Shown: positions 25,048-35,075, counted from the stretch's first letter. The stretch is 64,000 nt of DNA from Leifsonia shinshuensis (GCF_031456835.1 NZ_JAVDVK010000001.1:2170001-2234000), one strand, 5' to 3'. The notes: a model not told the origin generated them from the sequence alone. A program made the numbers and translations.

Positions 25048-25806
25048 TCAGCTGCCCCGGATGCGGCGGGAGAGCTCGGCCGCGGCGTCGCGGACCCGCG
25101 CGGCGAGCGCATCCCACCCCTCGGGTGCCACGTTCTCGCGCGGGAAGGTGACGGCGATCCCCGCCGCCGGCCAGCCGGCGTGGTCGCGCACGGAAACCGC
25201 GACGGATGCGAACCCGGCCGTGACCTCGCCGTCCTCGGTCGCGTAACCGCGCTCGCGGGCCTCGGTGACGACGCGGCGCAGCTCGGCGTAGGAGTGCGGG
25301 CCCGCGCCGGTGCGGTCCTCGAACGCTCCGGAGTCCGGGTAGAGCGCCCGCAGCTGCTCCCGGGGAAGGGTGGCGAGCAGCGCGCGTCCACTCGCCGTGA
25401 GGTGGGCCGGGAGGCGCACGCCGACATCCGTCACCAGCCGGGGGCGCCGGGGCGCACGCTCCTCCACGATGTAGACGACGTCGCGGCCGTGGAGCACGGC
25501 GACGTGACCCGACTCGCCGATCGCGTCGACGAGCGCCGCCACGATGGGACGCCCGAGGCGGCTCAGCGGCTGCTGCCGCGAGAACCCGCTCGACAGCTCG
25601 TAGGCCGCGACGCCCAAGCCGTAGCGGCGCGCTTCGGGGAAGTGCAGCACGAAGCCGTGCTCCGTCAGCACGGCGAGCAGGTGGTAGACCGTGGAGCGCG
25701 GAAGACCGAGGGCGGAGGCGATCGCCGCGGCCGGGGCAGGGCCGCGCTGAGCGCCGAGGTAGCCGAGGATGCGTAGCGTGTTCTCCGCTGCGGGCACCTT
25801 GCTCAT
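25048..25806 (-). CDS. IclR-family regulator, likely controller of the hut genes
   Basis: 252 residues; the ATG at 25806 is chosen for its GGGAGG box at 5-nt spacing over an upstream ATG at 25827. The N-terminal winged helix (ENTLRILGYLGAQRG, then SALGLPRSTVYHLLAVLTEHG) is followed by an IclR effector domain: LHGRDVVYIVEERAPRRPRL, then HLTASGRALLATLP and GYATEDGEVTAGFASVAVSV. IclR proteins are catabolic repressors or activators that bind small acids. It is divergent from hutH with only 147 bp between the starts, and histidine genes in actinobacteria are often paired with an IclR gene. So hut regulation by histidine or urocanate is the likely role (inference). Confidence 0.88.
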   Translation of the reverse strand: MSKVPAAENTLRILGYLGAQRGPAPAAAIASALGLPRSTVYHLLAVLTEHGFVLHFPEARRYGLGVAAYELSSGFSRQQPLSRLGRPIVAALVDAIGESGHVAVLHGRDVVYIVEERAPRRPRLVTDVGVRLPAHLTASGRALLATLPREQLRALYPDSGAFEDRTGAGPHSYAELRRVVTEARERGYATEDGEVTAGFASVAVSVRDHAGWPAAGIAVTFPRENVAPEGWDALAARVRDAAAELSRRIRGS

Positions 25807-25823
25807 CGCATCCTCCCGGCTGT

Positions 25824-25885
25824 GCATCCTGGGCTGGGCATCCTGGGCTCAGGCATCCGGAGCTTGTGCATGCTGGCTATGCGTC
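25824..25885. promoter_or_regulatory. Short tandem repeats in the IclR/hutH gap, candidate operator
   Basis: GCATCCTGGGCT occurs at 25824-25835 and again at 25838-25849, then degenerate copies GCATCCGGAGCT at 25853 and GCATGCTGGCT at 25868, spaced 14-15 bp. They lie between the divergent IclR and hutH starts. They may be IclR binding half-sites or a slippage product. Confidence 0.5.
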
Positions 25886-25953
25886 TGGGATCCCGGACAC
25901 CGAGCAGCTTACAGCCGGGGCGCGCCCGGACGCTGCGGCGCGATGATCGGAGC

Positions 25954-27492
25954 ATGCTCCAGACCCAGACCTCCGTCACCGTCGGCGCCGGACCGCTGAC
26001 CATCGCCGACGTCGTCGCCGTCGCCCGGAACGACGCTCGTGTCGAGCTCGATCCGGACGCTCTCGCGGGCGTCGCCGCCTCCCGCGCGATCGTCGAGGCC
26101 CTCGCCGACGACACCGAGCCGCACTACGGCATCTCGACCGGGTTCGGCGCCCTCGCGACCACGTTCATCCCGGCCGACCGGCGTGCTCAGCTGCAGGCCA
26201 GTCTCGTCCGATCGCACGCCGCCGGCTCCGGCGCCGAGGTGGAGCGGGAGGTGGTGCGCGCCCTCATGCTGCTGCGCCTCTCCACGCTCATGACCGGACG
26301 GACCGGCGCGCGGCCGCAGACCGTCGAGACCTACGCCGCCCTGCTCAACGCCGGCATCACCCCGGTCGTCCACGAGTACGGCTCGCTCGGCTGCTCCGGC
26401 GACCTTGCACCGCTTGCGCACTGCGCGCTGGCCGCCATGGGCGAGGGGCGCGTGCGCGTCGACGGGGAACTGCAGGACGCCGCCGACGCGCTCGCGGCCG
26501 CCGGCATCCACCCCGTCGTCCTCGCCGAGAAGGAGGGCCTGGCGCTCATCAACGGCACCGACGGGATGCTCGGGATGCTCGCCCTCGCGATCCACGACCT
26601 CCACGGCCTGCTGACCGACGCCGACATCGCCGCTGCGCTCAGCGTCGAGGCGCTGCTCGGCACCGACGCCGTCTTCGCGGACGATCTGCAGCGGCTGCGG
26701 CCTCAGGCAGGCCAGGCGGTCTCGGCGGCGAACATCCGGACCATGCTCGCCGGCTCGCCGATCGTGGCCAGCCACAAGGGGCCGGAGTGCACCCGGGTGC
26801 AGGACGCGTACTCCCTCCGCTGCGCTCCCCAGGTGCACGGCGCGGCCCGCGACACCCTCGCCCATGCCGAGCTCGTCGCCGAGCGGGAGCTCGCGTCGGC
26901 CGTCGACAATCCGGTGCTCACGCTGGACGGACGGGTGGAGTCGAACGGCAACTTCCACGGCGCACCGGTCGCCTACGTGCTCGACTTCCTCGCCATCGCG
27001 GTCGCCGACGTCGCCAGCATGTCGGAGCGCCGGACCGACCGCTTCCTCGACCCGGCCCGCAACCAGGGGCTGCCGCCGTTCCTCGCGCACGAGGTGGGCG
27101 TCGACTCGGGGCTGATGATCGCCCAGTACACCGCGGCGGGCATCGTCTCCGAGCTGAAGCGGCTCGCCGCGCCGGCGTCCGTCGACAGCATCCCCTCGTC
27201 CGCCATGCAGGAGGACCACGTGTCGATGGGGTGGGCGGCCGCTCGCAAGCTGCACCGCGCGATCGACGGCCTGACGCGCGTGATCGCGATCGAGGCGATG
27301 ACCGCCGCCCGCGGCGCCGACCTGCGCGCCCCGCTGCGCCCCGGCCCCGCGACCGGCTCCGTCATCGCGACCCTGCGCACCGTCGTCCCGGGCCCCGGCC
27401 CCGACCGCCACCTCTCCCCCGAGATCGAGGCCGCCACCGACCTCGTCCGCTCCGGCGCCCTCCGCGCCGCCCTCCCGACCCCCCTCCCCTGA
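25954..27492 (+). CDS. hutH: Histidine ammonia-lyase
   Basis: 512 residues from the ATG at 25954, giving the standard HutH length; a longer frame exists but adds non-family sequence. The enzyme removes ammonia from L-histidine to give urocanate, step one of the hut pathway. The MIO cofactor region reads EYGSLGCSGDLAPLAHCALA: the cyclised triad is Cys147-Ser148-Gly149 where most histidine lyases have Ala-Ser-Gly. Other hallmarks are STGFGALATTF near the N-terminus, LINGTDGMLG, and QDAYSLRCAPQVHGA. First gene of hutH-hutU-hutI. GATGAT lies six bases before the ATG, again suggesting a leaderless start. An 86-nt gap containing a hairpin separates it from hutU. Confidence 0.95.
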   Translation: MLQTQTSVTVGAGPLTIADVVAVARNDARVELDPDALAGVAASRAIVEALADDTEPHYGISTGFGALATTFIPADRRAQLQASLVRSHAAGSGAEVEREVVRALMLLRLSTLMTGRTGARPQTVETYAALLNAGITPVVHEYGSLGCSGDLAPLAHCALAAMGEGRVRVDGELQDAADALAAAGIHPVVLAEKEGLALINGTDGMLGMLALAIHDLHGLLTDADIAAALSVEALLGTDAVFADDLQRLRPQAGQAVSAANIRTMLAGSPIVASHKGPECTRVQDAYSLRCAPQVHGAARDTLAHAELVAERELASAVDNPVLTLDGRVESNGNFHGAPVAYVLDFLAIAVADVASMSERRTDRFLDPARNQGLPPFLAHEVGVDSGLMIAQYTAAGIVSELKRLAAPASVDSIPSSAMQEDHVSMGWAAARKLHRAIDGLTRVIAIEAMTAARGADLRAPLRPGPATGSVIATLRTVVPGPGPDRHLSPEIEAATDLVRSGALRAALPTPLP

Positions 27493-27499
27493 CCATCAC

Positions 27500-27550
27500 T
27501 TCCTCACTTAATCCGCCGAAACGCCGTCGTCACGCGGATTAACTGAGGAA
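27500..27550 (+). repeat. Long hairpin between hutH and hutU
   Basis: 17-nt arms (27500-27516 and 27534-27550; left arm TTCCTCACTTAATCCGC) differ at one position and enclose a 17-nt loop. It is only 7 nt after the hutH stop and unrelated to the family A palindrome. It could be a partial terminator, an mRNA-stabilising hairpin or a protein site. Confidence 0.75.
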
Positions 27551-27578
27551 CCGATGAATTGCGAAAGGACGTAAGACG

Positions 27579-29276
27579 ATGGATGGAGCACGACCGGTGC
27601 GCGCGGCGCGCGGAACCGAGCTCAGCGCCAAGAGCTGGCAGACCGAGGCGCCGCTGCGCATGCTGATGAACAACCTCGACCCGGAGGTCGCCGAGCGCCC
27701 CGACGACCTGGTCGTCTACGGCGGCACCGGCCGCGCCGCGCGCAGCTGGGAGGCGTACGACGCGATCGTCGCGACCCTGCGCGACCTGGAGGCGGACGAG
27801 ACGCTCCTGGTGCAGTCCGGCAAGCCGGTCGGCGTCTTCCGCACGCACGAGTGGGCGCCCCGAGTCCTGATCGCCAACTCCAACCTGGTGGGCGACTGGG
27901 CGACGTGGCCCGAGTTCCGCCGGCTGGAGGCGCTCGGCCTCACCATGTACGGCCAGATGACCGCCGGATCCTGGATCTACATCGGCTCGCAGGGCATCCT
28001 GCAGGGCACGTATGAGACGTTCGGCGCGGTCGCCCGCAAGCTGGCGGCGCAGCGCGGCCCCGGCGACCACGCCGACGCCACGCTCGCCGGCACCCTCACG
28101 CTGACCGGCGGATGCGGCGGGATGGGCGGCGCCCAGCCGCTCGCCGTCACCATGAACGGCGGCGCCGTGCTGATCGTGGATGTGGACCGCACCCGCCTCC
28201 AGCGCCGCGTCGACCACGGCTACCTCGACGTGCTCGCCGACGACCTGGACGACGCCGTCGCGCGGGCACTCGCCGCCAAGGACGAGCGCCGGGCGCTCTC
28301 CGTCGGCGTGGTCGGCAACGCCGCCGAGGTCTTCCCGGAGCTGCTGCGGCGCGGCGTCCCGATCGACATCGTGACCGACCAGACCAGCGCCCACGACCCG
28401 CTCTCGTATCTCCCGATCGGCTACGGCGTCGACGAGTGGCGCGAGCGGGCCGCCGCCGACCCCGAACGGTTCACCGACGACGCGCGCCGGTCGATGGCGG
28501 CCCAGGTGGAGGCGATGGTCGGCTTCCTCGACGCGGGCGCCGAGGTGTTCGACTACGGCAACTCCATCCGCACCGAGGCGCAGCTCGGCGGATTCGAGCG
28601 AGCGTTCGACTTCCCGGGTTTCGTGCCCGCCTACATCCGCCCGCTGTTCGCGGAGGGCAAGGGCCCGTTCCGCTGGGCGGCCCTGTCCGGCGACCCGGCC
28701 GACATCGCGGCGACCGACCGTGCCGTGCTGGAGCTGTTCCCGCACGACGAGCACCTGCGACGGTGGATCACCCGGGCGGGCGAGAAGGTGCACTTCGAGG
28801 GCCTGCCCGCCCGCATCTGCTGGCTGGGATACAAAGAGCGGCACCTCGCCGGTCTGCGCTTCAACGAGATGGTCGCGTCCGGCGAGCTGTCCGCGCCCGT
28901 CGTCATCGGGCGGGATCACCTCGACTCGGGATCCGTCGCCTCCCCGTACCGCGAGACCGAGGCGATGGCCGACGGCTCGGACGCGATCGCGGACTGGCCG
29001 CTGCTCAACGCCCTCCTGAACACCGCATCCGGTGCGACCTGGGTGTCGCTGCACCACGGCGGCGGGGTCGGCATCGGACGCAGCATCCACGCGGGACAGG
29101 TGGTGGTCGCTGACGGGACGCCCCTCGCCGCCGAGAAGATCGAGCGCGTGCTCGTCAACGACCCCGGCACGGGCGTGATGCGGCACGTGGATGCGGGCTA
29201 CGAGCGCGCCGTCGAGGTCGCGCAGGAGCGCGGGCTGCGCATCCCGATGCGCGAGCAGGGCGCCGTCCGGCCATGA
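27579..29276 (+). CDS. hutU: Urocanate hydratase (urocanase)
   Basis: 565 residues, normal for HutU, from the ATG at 27579 (GAAAGGAC box). It hydrates urocanate to imidazolonepropionate using tightly bound NAD+ as electrophile. Visible hallmarks are [35 protein letters not shown] (NAD site), [12 protein letters not shown], the catalytic-cysteine segment [15 protein letters not shown], and [18 protein letters not shown]. The stop overlaps the hutI start (ATGA), so hutU and hutI are translationally coupled. Confidence 0.96.
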   Translation: MDGARPVRAARGTELSAKSWQTEAPLRMLMNNLDPEVAERPDDLVVYGGTGRAARSWEAYDAIVATLRDLEADETLLVQSGKPVGVFRTHEWAPRVLIANSNLVGDWATWPEFRRLEALGLTMYGQMTAGSWIYIGSQGILQGTYETFGAVARKLAAQRGPGDHADATLAGTLTLTGGCGGMGGAQPLAVTMNGGAVLIVDVDRTRLQRRVDHGYLDVLADDLDDAVARALAAKDERRALSVGVVGNAAEVFPELLRRGVPIDIVTDQTSAHDPLSYLPIGYGVDEWRERAAADPERFTDDARRSMAAQVEAMVGFLDAGAEVFDYGNSIRTEAQLGGFERAFDFPGFVPAYIRPLFAEGKGPFRWAALSGDPADIAATDRAVLELFPHDEHLRRWITRAGEKVHFEGLPARICWLGYKERHLAGLRFNEMVASGELSAPVVIGRDHLDSGSVASPYRETEAMADGSDAIADWPLLNALLNTASGATWVSLHHGGGVGIGRSIHAGQVVVADGTPLAAEKIERVLVNDPGTGVMRHVDAGYERAVEVAQERGLRIPMREQGAVRP

Positions 29277-30433
29277 CCGCCACGCTCTTCACCGGCATCG
29301 GCGAGCTGGTCACGTTCGACCCGGCGCACGAGGGCGATCTCGGGCTCGTGACCGACGGTGCCCTGCTGGAGGTGGACGGCCGGGTCGCGTGGACCGGGCC
29401 GGCGTCCGCCGCGCCGCGGGAGGACGCCGACGCGGTCGAGGAGCTGGACGGAGCGGCGGTCGTCCCCGGCTTCGTGGACGCGCACACGCACCTCGTCTTC
29501 GCGGGTGACCGCTCGGCGGAGTTCGAGGCGCGGATGGCCGGGCGGCCGTATACCGCGGGCGGCATACGGTCGACCGTCGCGGCGACGCGCGAGGCAAGCG
29601 ACGCTGCGCTGCGCGGTCGGCTGGGCGGGTTCGTGGCGGAACTCCACGCCCAAGGCACGACGACGTTCGAGGTGAAGAGCGGATACGGGCTCACCGTCGC
29701 CGACGAGGAGCGGCTGCTGCGGCTCGCCCGCGAGGTCACGGATGAGACGACCTTCCTGGGTGCGCACGTCGTCCCTCCCGAGTTCGCGGACGACCCCGAC
29801 GCCTACGTGGATCTAGTGGTCGGCCCGATGCTCGACGCGTGCGCGCCTCACGCCACGTGGATCGACGTCTTCTGCGAGACCGGCGCCTTCACCGTGGAGC
29901 AGAGCCGCCGCATCCTGACCGCTGGAGCGTCGCGCGGACTCGGTGTGCGCGTCCACGCGTCGCAGCTGGGCCCGGGAGCCGGCGTGCAGCTGGCGGTCGA
30001 GCTGGATGCGGCGAGCGTCGACCACTGCACCTACCTGACCGACGACGACGTCGAGCGCCTGGCGGCCTCCGCCACGGTCGCCACACTCCTGCCGGGCGTC
30101 GAGTTCTCGACGCGGCACCCGTACCCCTCCGCGCGGCGGCTGCGGGATGCAGGCGCCACGGTGGCGATCGCGAGCGACTGCAACCCGGGGTCGTCGTTCA
30201 CGTCGTCGATGCCGTTCTGCATCGCGCTGGCCGTGCGCGAGCTCGGCCTCACTCCCGCCGAGGCGCTGGAGGCCGCGACGCTCGGCGGCGCCGCCGCGCT
30301 GCGCCGCGACGACGTCGGCCACCTGCGCCCGGGCGCGCGGGCCGACTTCGCGGTCCTGGCCGCCCCCAGCCACGTGCACCTGGCCTACCGTCCCGGCGTC
30401 CCCCTCGTCTCCCGCACGGTCCGCGCCTCCTGA
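29273..30433 (+). CDS. hutI: Imidazolonepropionase
   Basis: 386 residues from the ATG at 29273, overlapping hutU by 4 bp. An amidohydrolase-superfamily enzyme: metal-binding [18 protein letters not shown] near residue 65, then [16 protein letters not shown] with metal histidine, VHASQLGPG and [16 protein letters not shown] with the metal aspartate. It opens 4-imidazolone-5-propionate to N-formimino-L-glutamate. Its product is the substrate of the converging hutG. A family A palindrome lies 7 nt after the stop. Confidence 0.95.
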   Translation: MTATLFTGIGELVTFDPAHEGDLGLVTDGALLEVDGRVAWTGPASAAPREDADAVEELDGAAVVPGFVDAHTHLVFAGDRSAEFEARMAGRPYTAGGIRSTVAATREASDAALRGRLGGFVAELHAQGTTTFEVKSGYGLTVADEERLLRLAREVTDETTFLGAHVVPPEFADDPDAYVDLVVGPMLDACAPHATWIDVFCETGAFTVEQSRRILTAGASRGLGVRVHASQLGPGAGVQLAVELDAASVDHCTYLTDDDVERLAASATVATLLPGVEFSTRHPYPSARRLRDAGATVAIASDCNPGSSFTSSMPFCIALAVRELGLTPAEALEAATLGGAAALRRDDVGHLRPGARADFAVLAAPSHVHLAYRPGVPLVSRTVRAS

Positions 30434-30440
30434 GCCTCCG

Positions 30441-30514
30441 CCCTCCGTCGAGTACACGAAAAGTGCACGCTCCCGCCGCGTGTCGCGTGCACTTTTCGTG
30501 TACTCGACGGAGGG
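30441..30514. repeat. Intergenic palindrome, family A copy 2
   Basis: About 74 bp between the convergent hutI and hutG stops. Outer arm GTCGAGTACACGAAAA, inner arm TGCACGC / GCGTGCA. The right inner segment CGTGTCGCGTGCAC is shared with copy 4. Probable bidirectional terminator. Confidence 0.9.
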
Positions 30515-30537
30515 GGCGGAGGGGACCGGCGCGCGCG

Positions 30538-31434
30538 TCAGCGGGAGGCGAGGCCGACGGCGGCCTCGAGGACGAGCAGCGCGGCGAGGCGCACCGTGCG
30601 CTGGTCGGGGGCGTCGGCGGTCGCGTCGACCTCCGCGATGTCGATCGAGCGGACCGAGGCGGATGCGGCGAGCAGCCGGGCGACGCGCCGCAGCTCCCAC
30701 GCCGCCAGGCCGCCCGGGACGGAGGCCGGGCAGCCGGGCGCGACGGAACGGTCGCAGACGTCCACGTCGAGGTCCACGTGCACCGGACCACCCGCGGCCC
30801 CGGCGATCTCCAACGCTTCTGCCACGACGTCGTCGAGCGGGCGCGTGTGCAGGGCGTCGCGCGGGATGACGGTGATACCGTGCTCGGCCGCGCGCCGGGT
30901 GTAGGCGGCCGAGTTGGCGAAGTCCGCGATACCGATCTGCACGACCCGGCGCCCATCGAGCCCCGCCTCCAGCAGCTCCCGGACCGGTGAGCCGTTCGAC
31001 CGCCCGTCCCGGAGGTCGTGGTGCGCGTCGAGCGTGATCAGTCCGGCGGCGGCCAGGTCCGGCCCGAACGCGCCGAGCGCTGCAGGGACGGTGAGCGCGT
31101 TGTCTCCGCCCACGGCGACCGTCAGCCGCGACAGACCGACCGCGTGCGCCATGGCGTCGATCGCGCGCTCCCGTCCGCCGGGCGCATCGGGCGACTCGAC
31201 GTCGCCGGCGTCGGCGAAGCGCAGCGCCTCCACGTCGAGTCCCGGCACGAACGCCGAGTACCGGCGCAGCGCATCCCGCACCGCACCGGGCGTCGCGTGC
31301 GCTCCCGTCGGCGAGAGCGACGTCTCGTGCGTTGGGATGCCGAGCAGCGTCAGGTCCGCGCCGTCCGGTCCCAGGGGCGGCCACCCGCCCGCGCGGGGCC
31401 ACAGCGGATCGACGGACAGCGGCTGCTCGCTCAT
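30538..31434 (-). CDS. hutG: Formimidoylglutamase (arginase/agmatinase family)
   Basis: 298 residues from the ATG at 31434. Ureohydrolase metal motifs are present: VGGDNALTV (usually GGDHS/N), ITLDAHHDLRDG and VDLDVDVCDRSVAPGCPASV, the last being the family signature with paired Asp ligands for Mn2+. In this hut context it should hydrolyse N-formimino-L-glutamate to glutamate and formamide, the one-step end of the pathway, so no formiminotransferase or deiminase is needed. TAGGGT lies exactly six bases upstream of the ATG, indicating a separate leaderless transcript, on the strand opposite hutHUI. Confidence 0.9.
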   Translation of the reverse strand: MSEQPLSVDPLWPRAGGWPPLGPDGADLTLLGIPTHETSLSPTGAHATPGAVRDALRRYSAFVPGLDVEALRFADAGDVESPDAPGGRERAIDAMAHAVGLSRLTVAVGGDNALTVPAALGAFGPDLAAAGLITLDAHHDLRDGRSNGSPVRELLEAGLDGRRVVQIGIADFANSAAYTRRAAEHGITVIPRDALHTRPLDDVVAEALEIAGAAGGPVHVDLDVDVCDRSVAPGCPASVPGGLAAWELRRVARLLAASASVRSIDIAEVDATADAPDQRTVRLAALLVLEAAVGLASR

Positions 31435-31521
31435 ACCGCGACCCTATCCAGACCCCGGCGCCAGAGGCCGGGCCGTCGCGCGTCGCCTGTCCGGGATCTC
31501 AGACGCCGCGCGACGTCCAGC

Positions 31522-34500
31522 TCAGATCTGCGAGCCGCCCGCCGGCCGGGTGAACACCGGCGGCTCCGGGGTCCGGCCGGAGGAGCCGTCCAAACCGGAG
31601 GGGCCGGTCGGCGGCACGTCGGTGCCGCCTCCGGACGTCCCGTCGCCGTCCCCGCCGAGCCTCGCCGCGCGCCGGGCCGCCTTCCGCTCACGCCGCCCCT
31701 CGACGAGGTTGTACAGCGTGGGCAGCACGACCAGCGTCAGGACGGTGGACGAGATCAGGCCGCCGATCACCACGATGGCGAGCGGCTGGGAGATGAACCC
31801 GCCGTGCCCGGTCAGCCCGATGGCCAGCGGCGTGAGGGCGGCGATCGTCGCGAGCGCCGTCATCAGGATCGGGCGCAGACGGCGGGAGGCGCCGTGGGCG
31901 ACCGCATCCGACACACTGAGGCCCCGCCGTCGGTACTGGTTGACGAGGTCGATCAGAACGATCGCGTTGGTCACGACGATGCCGATCAGCATCAGGAGGC
32001 CGATCAGCGACGCCACGCCCAGCGGGATGCCCGAGATGATCTGCAGCAGGATGGCGCCGGTCGCCGCGAACGGCACCGAGACCAGGAGCAGCAGCGGCTG
32101 ACGCAGCGAGCGGAACGTGGCCACCATCACGATGTACACGATGAGGATGGCCGCGAGCAGCGCGATCCCGAGCTGCTGGAACGCGTCGGACTGGCTGGCG
32201 GAGACGCCGCCGATCTTCGCCGTCGCACCCTCGGGCAGGTCTGCCGCCTTGAGGCTCGCCGTGACGTCCGCGTTCGCGGTCGTCAGGTTGTCCGTCGCCG
32301 GAGTCGCGGTCACGCTGGCCGTGCGCAGGCCGCGCTCGGTGGTGACCGTCGCCGGTCCCTTGACCTCCTTCACGGAGGCGAGGGTGTCGAGGGGGACGAC
32401 GCCGGCCGCGGTCGGGATCGGCAGCTGCGCGAGTCCCGCGACGGTCGTCGGCGGGTTGGCGCTCTGCAGGTAGATCCTGAGCGTCGTGTTGTCGATCGCG
32501 ACCGATCCGGCCTGCGTCGGCTGCATGGCCTGCGACACGATGGTGCCGACCGCGACCTCGCTGAGTCCGGCGGCGGCCGCCTTCGAGCGATCGACCTCCA
32601 CGGCCACATACGGCAGCGACGCGCTCAGGTTGCTGGTGACCTGCTTGAGCGACGACTTCTTGTCGAGCTCCGCGACCACCGAGTCCGTCGCCTTCTGCAG
32701 GTCGGCGTTGCTGGAGGCCGAGATGTCGACCTGGATGTCGGTCGACCCGCCGAACCCGCTCGACGCCGATAGCGTGATCTCGCCCTGGCCCTTGATCGCC
32801 GCGAGCTCGTCCGAGATGGTGTTCTGCAGCTTCGCCTGGTCGGCGTCCGGGTCGGTCGTGATCGAGAAGGTGGTGCCACCGCTTCCGCCCGTGAAGGCGT
32901 CACGCAGCGACGATCCGCTGGAGCCGATCGAGACCTGCACGGTCTTGACGCCCGACGTGTCGAGCAGCTTCTTCTCGACGACCTTCGCGGCGTCGTCCTT
33001 CGCCTGGAGGCTCGCGCCCGGATCCAGGGTCTGCGTGACCGTGAGCGAGTTCTGCCCGCTCGAGCCGAGGAAGTTCGTCTTCACCAGCGGGAACGAGAGG
33101 ACGGTCAGAACCAGCACGAGCGCGGCGGCGACGATGGTCCACACCGAGTGCTTGAGCGTCCAGCGGATGATCGGCAGGTAGGCCGCCTGGAGGCGCGAGG
33201 GATGCTCGAGCTCGTCCACCCCCGACGCCGCGGCCTCCTCGACGGTCAGGTGGGCGGCCTCGACGTCGTCGCCGCCCTCGTGCTTGTGCACCTTCGGCGC
33301 ACGCAGGAACCAGTACGCCAGCACCGGGACGATCGTCAGCGCCACCAGCAGCGACGAGAGCAGGGCGATCGTCACCGTGACGGCGAACGGCCGGAACAGC
33401 TCGCCCGTGACATCCCCGACGAAGGCGAGCGGCAGGAACACCGCGACCGTCGTGATGGTGGATGCGGTGATCGCCCCGGCGACCTCGCGCACGGCGCGCA
33501 CGATCACGACCGCGCGATCGGAACCCGCCACGAGCTGCCGTTTGATGTTCTCGATGACGACGATCGAGTCGTCGACGACGCGGCCGATCGCGATCGTGAG
33601 CGCGCCGAGCGTGATGATGTTGAGCGTGTAGCCGGAGGCCCACATCACGATGAACGTGATGAGCACGCTCGTCGGGATGGAGATGACGGTGACGAGGGTC
33701 GACCGCACCGACAGCAGGAACACCAGGATGACGATGACCGCCATCGCGAGGCCGAGCAGCCCCTCCTCGGTGAGCGAGTTGATGGACTGCGTGATGAACG
33801 GCGCCTGGTCGAAGACGACGGTGATGGTGACGCCGGAGCCGAGCTTCTTCTCGAGGTCCGGGATGAGGTTGCTCACCTCGTGCGACACCTCGACGGTGTT
33901 GGCAGACGGCAGCTTGGTGACGGCGACGGTCAGCGCCGGCTTTCCGTCGACACGGGAGAGGGATGTGATCGGGTCGTCGGTCTCCTCGACCGTCGCGACA
34001 GCGCCGATCGTCGGGGGCGGCGTGGCCGCGGCGGCAGCGGCGGTCGCTGCGTTCGCGCCGGTTGCGGCGCCCGCGGCGGCACCTGCGCTGCCGGCGGCCG
34101 CGCCCGACGCACCGGCCGCGCCCGACGCCCCCGCGCCGCCAGCCGCGCTCGCAGCTCCGCCCGCGCCCGACGCCCCCGCGCCGCCCGCCGAGCGGACCAG
34201 CGGCAGTCCGGCGATGTCCTCGACCGACCCCAGCTGGCTGCCCGACTGGATGGACAGCGTCTTGTCGTCCTCGGTGATGTCGCCGCCCGGGATGAGCACG
34301 CCGCTCTGCTGCAGCGCATCCTTGATTGCGGACGTCGAGAGGCCGGCAGCCGCGAGCTTCGCGGCGTCCGGTGTGATGGTGATGCGCCGGCCGACCTCGC
34401 CGACGAGCTGGGCGTCGTTCACGCCGTTGAGGTCTTTGATGTCGGGCAGGACGAGCTTGGTGATGTCGTTCCCGAGCGCCCGCTGATCCGTGCCGCCGGT

Positions 34501-34929
34501 CACGGCGAGCTGGATGACAGGGAGATCGTCGATGCTGCCGGAGAGGACCTGCGGCTCGACGCCCGAGGGCAGCGTGGACTTGATGCGGTTGATCGCCTGG
34601 TCGATCTTCTGCTCGGCGGTCGCCAGGTCGGTGCCGTAGGTGAACTTCGCCGTGATGATCGACTGGTTCGTGCTGCTGACCGCCGAGGTGCTGTCGAGGT
34701 CCGGGACCCCCTGGATCGCCGCCTCCACCGGGGTGCTCACGTCATTGTTGACGACCTCCGGCGACGCGCCCGGGTAACTGGAGAGCACCACGAGCTGCGG
34801 GAAGGAGATCGAGGGGATCAGCTCCTGCTTGAGGTTGGTGAGCGCGAGGCCGCCGAAGACCGCTGCGACGATCGTGATGAGCGCGATCAGGGCACGGTTC
34901 TTCATGCTGAGGACGGCGAGGAAGTGCAC
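31522..34929 (-). CDS. RND-superfamily exporter (AcrB/SwrC-like) with Ala/Gly-rich insertion
   Basis: 1135 residues from the GTG at 34929 (AAGGGGA box). The N-terminal TM segment NRALIALITIVAAVFGGLAL is followed by a periplasmic-type porter domain beginning PSISFPQLVVLSSYPGASPE. TM4 carries the proton-relay pair in AIGRVVDDSIVVIENIKRQL. A second porter domain and TM block follow. Twelve TM helices are expected. An insertion of about 60 residues, almost only Ala, Gly and Ser (about 246-308), interrupts the first porter domain. RND pumps of this class in Gram-positives export lipopeptides, drugs or lipids. No membrane-fusion or outer-membrane partner is encoded nearby. The C-terminus is Gly/Pro/Ser-rich and cytosolic. 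Confidence 0.9.
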   Translation of the reverse strand: MHFLAVLSMKNRALIALITIVAAVFGGLALTNLKQELIPSISFPQLVVLSSYPGASPEVVNNDVSTPVEAAIQGVPDLDSTSAVSSTNQSIITAKFTYGTDLATAEQKIDQAINRIKSTLPSGVEPQVLSGSIDDLPVIQLAVTGGTDQRALGNDITKLVLPDIKDLNGVNDAQLVGEVGRRITITPDAAKLAAAGLSTSAIKDALQQSGVLIPGGDITEDDKTLSIQSGSQLGSVEDIAGLPLVRSAGGAGASGAGGAASAAGGAGASGAAGASGAAAGSAGAAAGAATGANAATAAAAAATPPPTIGAVATVEETDDPITSLSRVDGKPALTVAVTKLPSANTVEVSHEVSNLIPDLEKKLGSGVTITVVFDQAPFITQSINSLTEEGLLGLAMAVIVILVFLLSVRSTLVTVISIPTSVLITFIVMWASGYTLNIITLGALTIAIGRVVDDSIVVIENIKRQLVAGSDRAVVIVRAVREVAGAITASTITTVAVFLPLAFVGDVTGELFRPFAVTVTIALLSSLLVALTIVPVLAYWFLRAPKVHKHEGGDDVEAAHLTVEEAAASGVDELEHPSRLQAAYLPIIRWTLKHSVWTIVAAALVLVLTVLSFPLVKTNFLGSSGQNSLTVTQTLDPGASLQAKDDAAKVVEKKLLDTSGVKTVQVSIGSSGSSLRDAFTGGSGGTTFSITTDPDADQAKLQNTISDELAAIKGQGEITLSASSGFGGSTDIQVDISASSNADLQKATDSVVAELDKKSSLKQVTSNLSASLPYVAVEVDRSKAAAAGLSEVAVGTIVSQAMQPTQAGSVAIDNTTLRIYLQSANPPTTVAGLAQLPIPTAAGVVPLDTLASVKEVKGPATVTTERGLRTASVTATPATDNLTTANADVTASLKAADLPEGATAKIGGVSASQSDAFQQLGIALLAAILIVYIVMVATFRSLRQPLLLLVSVPFAATGAILLQIISGIPLGVASLIGLLMLIGIVVTNAIVLIDLVNQYRRRGLSVSDAVAHGASRRLRPILMTALATIAALTPLAIGLTGHGGFISQPLAIVVIGGLISSTVLTLVVLPTLYNLVEGRRERKAARRAARLGGDGDGTSGGGTDVPPTGPSGLDGSSGRTPEPPVFTRPAGGSQI

Positions 34930-35075
34930 GGAATTCCCCTTAAGGAACGGCGGACGGGACGCGCGGCGACGATGGCGCTCGGAAAGTATGTCAGCCGTGC
35001 TTGGGCGAGCGCTTCATGCCCTGGTACGACATCCCCGTACTCCCGGGGGCGTCCCCGTGAGGTGCACTGCGGGCG

